A DNA stretch of 64,000 nucleotides from Axinella damicornis (lineage: Eukaryota > Porifera > Demospongiae > Axinellida > Axinellidae), in contig OZ007510.1 in assembly GCA_963931865.1 (NCBI GenBank), forward strand, positions 2,069,205 through 2,133,204, read 5' to 3'. Position numbers and translations under genes: made by a program. Positions 35,525-47,860 of this stretch are shown here, piece after piece. A model generated the notes under the pieces. The model was not told where the DNA came from, searched no databases, and was given only the letters and a program-made list of their open reading frames with translations. The number at the start of each line of letters is the position of its first letter. Within the stretch, counting starts at the first letter, position 1.

Positions 35525-37597
35525 ACAAAAACTAAAATGGAAATGACCTGGGAATGGGGCAAGTAATTGGATCAGATCAGTAACAGAATGAGGCTAACCT
35601 TGATCCCGTCACGTATGTTATGTCTCTATTTTCTTCATCCAGTACTGGTGAACTGTAGTTATGGTGATATGGAGTTTGCAGATGGAGAAAGATGGCATAA
35701 GGACCCCTGCACAGAGTGCACGTGTGACAAAGGTAGCTGGCAGTGTGCACAAGAGAGCTGCCCCCCTCTTGAGTGTGAAAATGTACGGAGAGTTGTTCCA
35801 GATGGCCATTGTTGCCCTGTTTGCTTCCCACTAAGTCCGCTCCCGCCAACAGTCTCTTACAACTGTGTCAGTTCCAGTGGGAGGACCTTCACAAATGGAG
35901 AGAGATGGAGTGAGGGGCCCTGCAGCAACTGTTTGTGTCAGGATGGAAGAAAGTCATGCAATACAGTATACTGTGAACCAGCTGCCTGCAAGAATCCTAC
36001 CTCCATCCCTGGGGCCTGCTGCCCAGCCTGTCAAGGTATGGTTGTCTCTTACCTTGAAATGTCACCTAGCTGAGAAATATTGTAGTTGTGATTTCTTGCG
36101 TGGTCTTTCAAACTACCTCAAGGAACACCATGCTGCAGAAGCAGTTGGTGCATACCGATTTTGGTCCTTGGTTAATTGTTGTTTCCTCCATATCAAGGTT
36201 TGAGCATTCAGCAAAGCACCTAGCAGCTCAGTTGGAAGAGCATTAGCCTCATAAGATGCAAATGATCCTGGGTTCAATTTTGGGGGCAGTGGTGTGTTTA
36301 CAACTGCATCTCTTTTTCTACTGCAGAAAGCAGTGCTGGTCCTCCTGACTCCACAACTATGCAACCACACCACCCTACTACCACTGGCCTACCGTCATCA
36401 GTGACTCACACCATGGAAACCCAGGTTGCTTTCATTTTGGATGTGCCGTTTGAGCGGTATGTGAGTCATGAGCTGCAGCTGCTTGAACACCTGAAGCATG
36501 TGTTGGAGAATGGGGACGTGGAAGTGAGAGAGACAATGGCATCTGCATACGGATCCTTTCAGTGAGTCGCAAAAAATGGGCTTTGGCATGCTGAAAATAC
36601 ATGAAGTTTTGCTATTACTGTCTAGAATCAGTTGTGAGTCAACGAAGTGCATTCACATGTGGGTGCATGATCACAGGGCATCCAAAGCGTCAGTATAATC
36701 TGCGAGTTGTCCTGTTAGTAAATTAAAGACCACCAGATATCTCAAAGCCTTATGGGAAGTAGTGATGTGAAGTAGCTGCTCAAGTTGCATGATAGGTTGT
36801 AAGCATTCACACATAGCTATGCCATTGCTATACAGAACACACCTCGTGGTGGTACTGAGAAGCAGAAATTCGTCAACTGCTGAGGATGTGGTCTCAACAG
36901 TGTCCGAAAGAACCAAGGGACTGAATATCGTTCTCAGAGTGGGAGCACTGTCTGATGTTCCTGGTAAGCTATATGTGCCACAACTTTGAGAGATATACAG
37001 GAAGCTGTCATCCATGGGCAAAGCCAAGTGACCACTATATATTGCCCATAGAAGCATTACATTTTGCAACTGGGAACAAAAATCTTGATCACAGTGAAAA
37101 ATTGTCTTTGATCACTGGGTTCAAAGTACAAACACGTAGCCTTATAGTATCCGAGAAAAAATATTGTTGATCCAGTGATCTCAGTACATAGCTTGGAGTT
37201 TGTCTTGATCCCCTCTAAAAAGAACAGTATTGATTCCATTTTGATACCGGTCGCAATGTTTCTACACGTGACTACCCCTTGAATTCCATTTGTAACTGTC
37301 TAGCCTCGATGTGATGACATAACACACACCTGTGAACCCAATACAGGTTCTGAAACCATGATGCCACTGTTCCCTCTTGATCCATCGGCAACAGCTGCTT
37401 CCAGCGAAGTATTGCTCCCCAACAATAGTACAAGCAAGCCAACAACGTTAGAGTCACACACCGTACTCCTAGCAACAACACTCTCTGTTCTGTCAGCAGT
37501 AGCAACTGTCAGTCTCATTGGCATACTTGTTATGGCTGCAGTCTTTGTCAAAAGGAGAAAGTCGTCTGACAAAGACAAAAAGCCCACAGATGTCTGA
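33991..37597 (+). CDS. CRIM1: CRIM1-like IGFBP/VWC single-pass membrane protein
   Basis: Seven exons (33991-34309, 34472-34600, 34853-35074, 35643-36035, 36327-36561, 36836-36963, 37347-37597) encode 558 aa. Order: signal peptide (about 1-20); IGFBP-type domain with CGCCDVC and CGGPW; a Cys-rich block containing CDIEDGHCHC; an antistasin/VWC-like Cys block; two VWC domains (YGDMEFADGERWHKDPCTEC, then RTFTNGERWSEGPCSNC), each ending in CCPxC; a Cys-free domain of about 120 residues before the membrane (VAFILDVPFERYV to ALSDVPG), possibly SEA-like; a TM helix about 515-543; and a 15-residue basic tail ending TDV, which fits a class I PDZ ligand. Vertebrate CRIM1 has six VWC repeats and binds BMPs. 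This shorter form suggests extracellular growth-factor binding, which is inference. It is tail-to-tail with XPO1. Confidence 0.85.
34695..34739 (+). repeat. Poly-C run in CRIM1-like intron 2
   Basis: 33 consecutive C followed by more C-rich sequence. A second run (27 C) is at 35498-35524 in intron 3. Both are pyrimidine on the sense strand. Confidence 0.95.
36217..36293 (+). pseudogene. tRNA-like (Met-CAT) sequence, degenerate
   Basis: CAGCTCAGTTGGAAGAGC resembles an A box/D arm, CTCATAA is a canonical CAT anticodon loop, and CCTGGGTTCAATTTTGGGG resembles the T arm/B box. The anticodon and acceptor stems pair poorly, so this is a tRNA pseudogene or tRNA-derived SINE. It lies in intron 4 of the CRIM1-like gene. 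Confidence 0.5.
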
Positions 37598-37695
37598 ATG
37601 ACTGTTGAAGTCCATGGGCATACATGTATGTGTACCAAGTTATTGTAGCATAGCAAAACCCAACCGTAGCCAGCTGATTCAGAGCACGTCCTTGC

Positions 37696-37702
37696 ATTTT
37701 AT
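37696..37702 (-). terminator. Candidate XPO1 polyadenylation signal
   Basis: TTTTATTA on the + strand gives AATAAA on the minus strand, about 570 bp past the XPO1 stop and 100 bp from the CRIM1-like stop. Confidence 0.35.
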
Positions 37703-38273
37703 TATTCCAGTCGTCATTTCAAATTTGTTTTCATAAATCAACATTGTCAGCAAAATCTCTCCTACAGTATAAAACCACTGTCCTCTCTCAGTGGAATATA
37801 ATAGCACATATGACATGGACAAGGCATATACAGCAATGTAGCGTAGTGTGAACAACCACCGTAAGTATGTCAATTGGACTCACACAATACCAACAAAAAA
37901 AACAATTTGTTCAAGAGTTATGAGTTGGTGAGAGAGTCTTGACATGATGTCATTCCTCAAGCATCATGACGACGGTATAAGGTCTTGTAATGGCAATAAA
38001 AAAAGTAATGGAATGTTAATTGGACGTGATGGTGACAACAGAAAAGGAATGGTAACAAAACCAATTTGAGACAAACGTGGCAAGGGTGGAGAGAGGCCAC
38101 TTTCTTCAAACACCCGGGACGAAACAAACACACAGCAACACAAGTGGTAGGTTATGATCCAGCATAAAAGAAATATTACTAACTTAGGCCTTACCTGGTC
38201 CTGTGTAATGGGGTTAAGTATAGATAATTTAATTTGCTATGAATAATTGACATTGCCTAGTGGAGTGAGTCTC

Positions 38274-41200
38274 CTATTCTTGCATCTCATCTGGCCGGTC
38301 GTGCGGGTTGATGATACCCGGTACGGCCAACTGCTGCCTTCTCTTCTCCTCTGCTGCTTGTCTAAGCTGAACTTCCCGTTCTTCAATAAACAAGTCAGCA
38401 GGATCATCACCGGCAACCTCCTGCAGTGAGAAACAGAGAGATAAGGGGAAAGGATCACTGGTTGCTTGTTAATCTGGAGTAGAGCATGGAGGTACATTAG
38501 ACCATGCACCAGGACCATGATGCATTAATGGAAGTAATGACATCACCAATTAAAATCAGTTGACTATATTCTGGAATGAGAGTAGCCTACGGTTTAGGAG
38601 CAGCATACTAAGTGCTCATGAGAATGGGCTGGGAAGATGCGACACTTTTTCCCTTCTATAAGCAGACCTTGATTTGCACAAGGAAGTCTCTGAGGTGCTC
38701 CTTGAAGGCTGGGATGTCATGGTTTAAGTGAAACAGCCCTTCCAGAAACACCTTCACCTGGACACTGGGAGAAAAGAAGAGATACAGGATGCCTCCAGGG
38801 TCTTGTATCTTCCATCAAGCAACCAACCTAACTACACTATGCTTCCTATACTTTCAGTACAAATGAATGGTACATGCAATATTCGCTGGTCTATATGCGA
38901 TTGATTGCTGTAACATGGATATGGATTTAAACGTGTATTGTCCATACAGGCTCCAGGATCAGCCGTACAAGTTATGGTAATAGATACAATGTACTTACTC
39001 TTGCATGTGAGGAAATGCCTGCTTGAGGAGCTGTGCAACATACTCCTGGACATAAATAACGTTGCTGGTGGCCTGCACAGTGGCAGGGTTGAAGAGGGGG
39101 GCTGTGATCTTGCCATCTTCCACTAAACTAAACATGTAGGCGAGGATGGTCGCATGCATTGTCAGACCTGTGTGTAGTGTGTGTGTGTGGTGTGTGAGGG
39201 TGTGTATGTATATATGTGTGGATGGTATAACAGATTTCTAATTTTCTTGATCCTGACATCAAATGCCTATACAGTACTACTGACATACTTGCAGTGTGTG
39301 AGGTATCAGTAACAACAGAGAATATGTGCTGCATGATGTCGAGGAAGTAGGTCTGAAAGAACTGCACTCCCGCGTCATGTCCTGCAAACTTTTGCAGGAG
39401 GGAGAGGAGGATGTTGAGCCCCATATCTGCCACATTCCGCATTGTGTGCTTGAACGCCCAGACCACTGCGTCCAGTATCAACTTGAATTGTGGTGATGGG
39501 ATCTGAAGGTAGGCTGAGGGAGGAGGGAGAGAATGGGGAGGAGGGGAGGAAGAGAAGAAAGGGGACAGAAGGGAGAGGAGGGGAGGAAGAGAAGTGGATG
39601 GAGGGAGGGGGGTAGGCAGGGAAGGAAAGGGAGAGGAGGGGAGGGAGAGAGGGTAGGGGAGAGAAGGGAGAGGGGAGGAGGGAGGCGGTGAGGAACATGT
39701 GTAGCCCAGAAGATTGTAGGCATAGGTACCAGAAAAGCACTGTGCAGTGATTGACTGTAGCATGCGGAAGAAATTGGTCCTGTGTTCTGGGAAGACCTCC
39801 AAGTCTTTGTTGATCATATCCAGTGTGCACTCAAACAGAGCATCCAGGATCGGAGGGATGTCCTCTGTTGCTAGTGACTGGGGAGAAGGAGGGAGGGAAG
39901 GAGAGGGGTGGGAGGAGGTTACACATACCAACTACGGCTCTGTGTCTGGTGTAACAATCATGCAACTGGTATAGCAGCCATGTGGCTGGCGTATGAAATC
40001 TCGGGAGTACCTGCCTCACTCCCCAGACCAATCACACCAGCACCGCTGCTGTAGGCTGGCACTGGACACCGCAGAGGGCTGGTGGGATGCACCATGGGTC
40101 AACACCAGTGCTGGCCAACTGGCTTAGGTCTCTAAACTACTGTATTGTGTACTGACTGCAGCTGAAGCTACTATGGATACTGCACTACTATCCCACAGGA
40201 TTGGAGCATGCAATGTGCATTCTATATTGCGGTACGTCATTGAAGTGTGCCTGCTAGAGTGATCTGGAGCACAGTGCATCTCAACGGTGGATTGAGATCA
40301 CTGTCCTCCTCCTCTCACCTCCATTTTCTCTACAATAGCAGTGACAGTGCTGAGCACCTCTGGCTCCCTGGCTTGGGGCACATTCCGACGGTAGTCCCCC
40401 AGGATGGCATCCAGTAAGGGAGGGAGGAAGTGTTCTCTCACCTGGAAGGAAACGTGATCAAAACTGCAATATAGAATACTAACGTTACCAGATCTGAAAT
40501 TATGTATGGACTGAGGGCACCTCCTGAAATTAACCAACATTATTAGCCAACTGCAGGTGGCTGTTGCCACAGAAGTGGCTTGGTGTGGCATTGCACCTTA
40601 CCATGCCGGGGTCCTGGGACTTGGAGACCCAGCATGAGATGAGTTTGAGGGTTTCTTTCTTCACCACCCTCATGCTGGCTATCAGAGGCTGCTTCGTCAC
40701 TAGTTCACCTGTGTGTGTGTGTGTGAGTGTGTGTGTGTGTGGTGGGGAGGGGGTGAATACACAAGCTCGGGCAGTTGAGAACGTTTTCTCTTAAGGTACT
40801 GAATTGTGTACTGACTGCAGCTCCTGCTCGTATGGATACTACACACTACCATCCACAGGCACCTACAGGATAGGAGCATGTAACATGCATTCTTTATTGG
40901 AGTGCATAAAGTGTGCCTGCTAGAGTGATTTGGAGCCTGCTCCTCCAGAGTTCAGACTCTCAGACGCCACTCCATACTAGACAAGGTAGCTGCAGTTGTT
41001 GGCAGACATTTCCTGTGGGCCTGCAAGTGCCTAGGTATATACACAGTACAGTCTACCGTTTGTGGCCACTGCACTGGAGATGTTTTCGCTGAGCACTTTG
41101 TACACATTCAACATGTCCAGGTAGATCCTGCCAAGCTGTGGGCGTGTGGAGAAGGGTAACAGAGTATGAGAGAGAGGATTTGTAGGGACGAGGGAGCAAA

Positions 41201-44200
41201 GGGGAGAGTGAAGGGATGATGTAATGGATGAGATATGTCACTCCATCCACATTCACTCTTACCCCCACCCCCACCCCCACACCCACACACTAACCTGTAT
41301 CACAAAAGGATGCCCAACTGCCGTACACGCCCTAACATTGGTCTTCAAAATGTGACCTAGCTGCTTAATAGTCTCGTGGTCTTGCAACACCAACAGGTCC
41401 TGGGAGGGGGATTGTGGATGATCTGATGCTGAAACAAAACAATCAGTTGCTGTGGCAACTCACAGCTGTTGCTCTCTGTATGACGCTGTCCCAGATCTCA
41501 TTGGGCAATGACATGTACTTCTCTATCAATCTCTCCTGCACAACTGTGTCCTGGGAAAGAGTGAGTGGGGTAGTTCAACATCCACACAAGTATATCACAT
41601 GACTGTACAGCGCTTACTAACCAATCTTGTTATGCTCTTGGAGGAGTATAATGATACCGTGAGTGCTATATAGTGTCTCTGGAGGGCACTGGGTTCAGAT
41701 ACCTTGTCAATACCAGCACATCCGCAGCAGAGGTCGAAATAAGGTTTTCCAGTTGGTTGGTCAAATGTCCTAGCACTTTACATTTTGATTGGACATTTCC
41801 CAAAAATGGTCGGACATAGCCGACGTCGTAATATCCAATTATAAAAGCACATTCGCTTCAAATTATAGCAACAGCAACCAAACAATCATAACTCAACACA
41901 GCTACTATAAAATCGGGACAGTTGCATGTAGTAAAAGCCAAACAATGTTATATTATGTAGCAAAAGGAATGCACGAATATCAGTCAATCTGAATCATCGT
42001 CACTTTCGCTATGCATCATCTCATCCCAACGTTCAAGCATATCCTCACTTTCACTGGAGTCATCTTGTACTCGAGACGTTGATGGACGATTGCTACTGCG
42101 TGGTCTATACTCTTTCCTCTCTGTCTGAGATGGTCTCCTAGCCTTGGCTGACCACCAAAGATCGATACTAGGGTCGGCATTGAAGGTTGCGAGTGGAGTG
42201 CTACCGCTCTTCAAGATCAGAAGATCATCCAACGACTCATTTGTAAGACGCGAGCGCTTGTCAACCTTCACGATGCCGAGTATGGAAAACACACGTTCCA
42301 GCTTTCCATTTGATGCTGGAAGGGAGAAGACAAGCTCAGCAAGAAGAAGAACATTGGCCCACTCGGCTGAGTTCGGAGCGTGAAAAAGTCTCCACCACAC
42401 AGACTGGTAACCAAGAGAAGAGAGGGCTATGTATTGCACAGCGTATTCAATCATGTCACAGAATTCGGTTTTGATAACGTCTGTGTCTGCTTGAGCGGCT
42501 TCAAGGGGAGCAGCAAATCTTTCCACCAGCCTGTCAATGGGTGCCATATCGGTTTCTTCCTCCACTAGTTTCTCCCAGCCCTGCGAACTGAGCAGGAAGA
42601 CGATGTCTCTCATCAACTGCAGGTCAGACCAGGAAAGTCTGGACTTGATGCAGTCGCTCACACTGTGGCAGTACCCCTTATACTTGGAGGAGTAGTAGCT
42701 TTCTGCTTCAGAATATTTCTTGAGCTGCTGGCATTGGTAAACGGTTTGCCTGCCTTCTTTTGTGCACTTGCTGAGAGTGGCAGCGTATGTCGTCCACTGG
42801 GCGAGAGGCTTTGAAGCAAGCTTGTCTGTCTCCTTCAATGTTTTCAGAAGACAGTTGAGGGCACCCAAGATGTCAACCTCATCGCTTTGCATGCACTTTG
42901 AGAAAATGGCGCAGGGTGTCAAAAGGTCTACAAACAAAGCACATCCTAAGAGGTGCTTGGCCTCTATCCACTTACTGTAGTACCCTTTGAGCTTGGCACG
43001 ATCAGTGGACTTCACCGAACTATCTTCAGACAATGCGTTGATGTGATTTGTGTACGCTCCAAACTTCGAGATGACCCTCTTCATGGCATTCAACTTGTGC
43101 GAAACCCACCTAGACCCACTAGAACGGACTGGCTTTACTCCAGCATCATCGAACTTCAAGCACTCTTTCAGGTCTGTGATGATGTCCTCGAGCTCCCTAC
43201 ATTTCTTCGGACTCTTCTCGTAGAGGTAATATAACCTGAGTAGAAATTCGTCGATGGCATCAAAGGCAGTGCCTTTCAGGGCATCCTTGACGGCAAGCTC
43301 CAGTCGGTGAGCCAAACACCACATCCAGAACATCCAGGGCAAGCGCTGTTCGACAAGACCTTTCAGTCCGTTTGCTGCTATGTTCGCAGACGCACCATCA
43401 GTGCCTATGCCGACAAGCTTCTTACAGTGCTTGGCTGAGACTTCCGGGATGCCAAGGTCCTGCAACGCACTTTTGAGCACCTCAAAAAGACCCTTAGCCG
43501 TAACTGATTGCGGTCGCACCACAGTCAAGTACTCCATCCGTGTATGGACCTTCTGATCACTCCCATTACAATCGCACCAGACAGCAAGGAACACTTCATC
43601 GTCGACATTACCTGCATCAGTGGAGCCATCCAGCAGCAAGGAAAAAAACTTGGCATTGGCTAGCTTTTCCTTCAGTTCCTGCCTTCTTGACTCTGCGATG
43701 TAATGCATGAAGTCTTTCCCAGCATTCTCATTGACGTACGACGTACCCAGGCTAACTCCATGGCGAGCCTCCAGCTCACAAATCTTGGGGTACTTCGTGT
43801 ACGGGAGATTCTCGGTTGCTACGAAATAAGCGATGTCGAACTTGACTCGTAGCCTCTCTCTCTCATCGTCCGACAGTTTGCTGAAAGCCTGAGCAATGGG
43901 AGCATAGGTCGAGGGGCCTAAGCCAGCAGATTCAGAACGCTGCTTCTTCAAAAGCGCCATTGCGTGAGAATGCTGATCGCTCTTCGTGTGGTCACGGACG
44001 TTGCTTATCCTTACCGAGTAGGCTCCAACTATCCATCTGTCACTGAAATTCTTCCTGCCCTTGATCTTCTCAACAAACTCCGCGCAAACTTTGCACTTCA
44101 GCTTGGCTACTACCTTTTTCGCACCTTCTTTTTCGGTGTCGCAGTCGAGCCATGACTTCGTTTGATATTCGCGATCGAGATCACGCTGCCACTTCTGGAA

Positions 44201-44777
44201 GGTAGTGAAGTCCACACGTCGCTTCTTGGCTCCCTCTGGCTCTCCTTCGTCTTGTGTTTCACGTCTCCGCTTCATTGCAAATCGATTGAGCAGCTACACA
44301 AACAATAGCCTAGCCTAGCGCCTATAGAACGATCGGTCACGCCTACCGACCACGTGTAAAAACGGTCGGTCATTCCAATTAAACGCACGGAAATTGACCG
44401 ATGACCGCCTGTTATTTCGACCTCTGCGCAGTAGTATGAAGGTTGTGAATATAGTCCCACCCACTTCCGTTAGTCACATCGTACAAAGTTAAGTATGAAG
44501 GTCGTGCATCATTAGTGTAGTGCCGCTCCCTGCCGCCAGTTCCGTTACTCACAGACAGACAGACACATGCTCAAAAAGTATTTCAGCTGTATTTTGTGGC
44601 ACGTGTCTAATTTTCCACCTAAGTATCAGCCCATTTCCCATCCTCACCACTTGTGCCTGTATCATGTAGCCAACAGCCTCGTAGAAGGTGTGGACTTGAT
44701 GGGGCTGGAGGTCGCAGATGATGGCACGGATGTTGTTCAATATCTCTTCGATGAATGGCATTACCTCCAGACTCTGT

Positions 44778-44811
<34 letters not shown>

Positions 44812-47800
44812 ATGGATGGAGGGCAGTACAAAGTCATGTAATACCACTGCAACAAAGGCAAGTAATTTTTTTTGTACCTGGACGAAATGTCTTCTGCACT
44901 TCTGAGCAATCTTGATGAAAGTGTCACAAGCCATGTCCTGCACACCATCGTGTGTTTCTGTGAGAGAGGAGGGAAGAGGGAGGAGGGGAGAGGACATGGG
45001 AAATGGAAAGGGAGAGAGAGAAGAGGTGGGAGGGAGAAAAGGAAAGAGGGGAGAGGGAGAGAGGAGGGGAAGGCAAAGGGGAGCGGGGGGAAGGTAAAGG
45101 AAGAGGGTGATGGAAGTTACACATGGATGTAATGTAGGCACTAACACTGGCACTGGTACCTACCATGCATAAACTCAAATAGTTTGTTCACCACGGTCTT
45201 CAGAAACTTCCAGTGAGCCCTGCAGAGAGAATATTACAGGGTGATCTCCCATGCAGTCACTTCATATGTGCGCCACCTCCTGCATGCTGCACGTGTCTAA
45301 GAGAAGCCAGCAAGGGAGTGTGCAACTGAGTGATGGCTAAATTCAAACATGTCTGTTACAAATCCGTAACAGAGGTAGACTTGGAAATACATAGACTGCA
45401 GAACTGCCTGTTTGAACACAATCAGAATGAATGAGAGGGACGAACATGCTGACCTCAGGAATCTTGGATACTGCCCTACAATGTACATGATGTTGGAGGC
45501 AATGATGGCCTTGTTGTCCTTGCCCCTCTTCTGCTCACACAACCCCAGCAACTCCTGTAGTACAATGATAGTAGGGGAGTCACCAGAAGTCTTGTTACCT
45601 GATCCGGAGATCATGTCAACAGCTGTGGACAGTTGGAGAATCGCCAGAAGTCTTGTTCCCAGACCCACCACATGGTGCATGGTGCCAGATCCGGAGATCG
45701 GGGATCATGCAAACAGCTGTGATGTCCACTGAAGCCATTTCCATGGCAGCTGACATGCTCCCATGACGTGGTTCAAAGTAGTAGAAGAGGGAGAACGTGT
45801 GTAGGGCATGAGATTAAGGGGTACTGATATGTAGGGTAGCTAAGCAACTTGAGGGTCCTGAATTCCACCATCCACACCCTCTTCTCCCCTCACCCCCACA
45901 CACCTTGATGACAGTAACCAGGAATCTCTTCTCGTCCTCCTCATGCATGGCACCGCTGATGGAACCAATGGCCCAGCACAACTGTGGAGGAGGGAAGGAG
46001 GGGAGGGGGGGGGGGGGGGGAGGGAGGGAGGCAAGGAGGGAGGGAGGGAAGGAGGGAGGGAAGGAGGGAGGGAGGGAGGGAGGGAGGGAGGGAGGGAGGG
46101 AGGGAGGGAGGGAGGGAGGGAGAGAGGGAGGGAGGGAGGGAGGGAGGGAGGGAGGGAGGGAGGGAGGGAGGGAGGGAGGGAGGGAAGGAGGAAGGTTTAA
46201 CTCTGCAGTCCACAAGTGTGCATGATGGTCCTCAATCTTAGCACATGCAGGTATACTACACAGGCTGATTGTAATCAGTGTGAGCCTAGTGCTACAGCAG
46301 ATGGTTAGGACGTACCGTGTTGAGGTTCTTCCATGACCACTCTGTGCCATCCACTTGTCTGTACAGCTTATCCGTCATGATGTGTTCAGTGTCTGCATAG
46401 TCTAAATGGGTCAGATAGACTGGGGGGAGAAGGGGAAAGGGAGACGAGAGAGGGAGTATCAAGTGAATAATCAAAATCAACGTGGCCGAGTCTCAATTCT
46501 AGTACAAGATGATGGTGGTAAAAATTTTCAACCCCAGTCCTCCCCTCCCATCCCCTTCCCTCACCAAGGGTCTCTCTCATACTCTTGTACATATTGATGG
46601 CATCAGTGTCCTTCATGAATTCCCTCACTACCTCCCCCTGCTCGTTCTCCACCACCAGCACCTCCTCCGGCTTGGCCATGCGGCTGATCATCACCAGACG
46701 AACCTAACGTACAGAGAGCAGGAGTGATGTGTGTGCAGGGAGTGACACAGTCAGACAGATTGAGAAGCACATGGAGAAAGGGGGAGTGATGTGTGAGCAA
46801 GGGGGGGGGGGGGGGGGAGAGAGAGTGTGTGCATGCAGAGGGGAGGGGGAGGAAGGAGCAGGGAGGAAGAAAGGGGAAGAACATCACACATGCGAACCAG
46901 AACTCTCATATGTAGACCAATGAATGTACTTCCCTACCTTGGACAATACTGGGAGGTAGAGCTGCCTCCGTGGAGGGATGTTCTGCTGAGAGAGGAGGAG
47001 GGGGGAGTGAGTTGTGGAGAAGGGATTCTCACAATATAGCTCAGCAGCCAGATGGTTCCAATACTCCAGACAAATCTTGAAAATCTCTTTCTCCTCCACC
47101 TCTGAGATCACCACCAGGTAGTGAAGGGCCTGGGGGGGGGGGGGGGTGGAAGAAGGTAGTGAGAGGGAAGGGTAACGATTGGAGTCAATGCAAGGGGAGG
47201 GATGGAGGGACAGGGAGAGAACAAATGCAAGGTAAGGGGAGTGGAGGGAGGAGGAGGGAGGGAAGAGAGGAGGGAGTGACGGGAGTGGAGGGAGGAGAGC
47301 GAATGAGAAATAGGGAGGGTAATGAGGGGAAGAGGAGGGAGTAGGGAGGGAGAGGGGATGAAAGGGGAGGGAAAGAGAGGAGATGGATGAGAGGGGAGTG
47401 AGGGAGGAGAGGGGAGTGAGGGATGAGAGGGGAGTGAGGTAGGAGAGGGGATGGATGAGAGGGGAGTGAGGGAGGAGAGGGGATGGATGAGAGGAGAGGA
47501 GAGTGAGAGAGGAAGGGGCAGACAACAAGGAGGGGAAAAGAGGAGTGGTATTTTACTATCAGTTAGGCTGGCCGTACATACTTGGATATCACGGCCATTA
47601 ACTTTCCTTACTTAAACACAGGAGACTTGTGGGACGCTTAAGCTAGTGTATGTACCTCAAGGAGGCTGTTCTGTAGCTCTGGTTTCTGCTCGATGAGCAC
47701 AGCATGCTCCTTGAGGAAAGTGCAGAGGAAGAGGGCCAGGTTCTGGATGAAGTTCTGCTCATCTTCATGCCCGTTCTTGTATGCCTCACGTATGTTTGTG

Positions 47801-47816
47801 CTTAGTGGAAGCATCT

Positions 47817-47860
<44 letters not shown>

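Noticed and set aside
41984..44275. A host zinc-finger gene in the XPO1 intron
   Set aside because: Exact TIRs flank it and the catalytic motifs are complete, so it is better described as a transposon.
45904..45981. Cysteine in NTLCWAIG as the leptomycin target
   Set aside because: Counting from the groove residues places human C528 in [10 protein letters not shown], one exon further on.
45813..46350. Open frames of Pro/Ser repeats over the (GGGA)n tract
   Set aside because: Low-complexity translation of an intronic repeat; XPO1 exons flank it.
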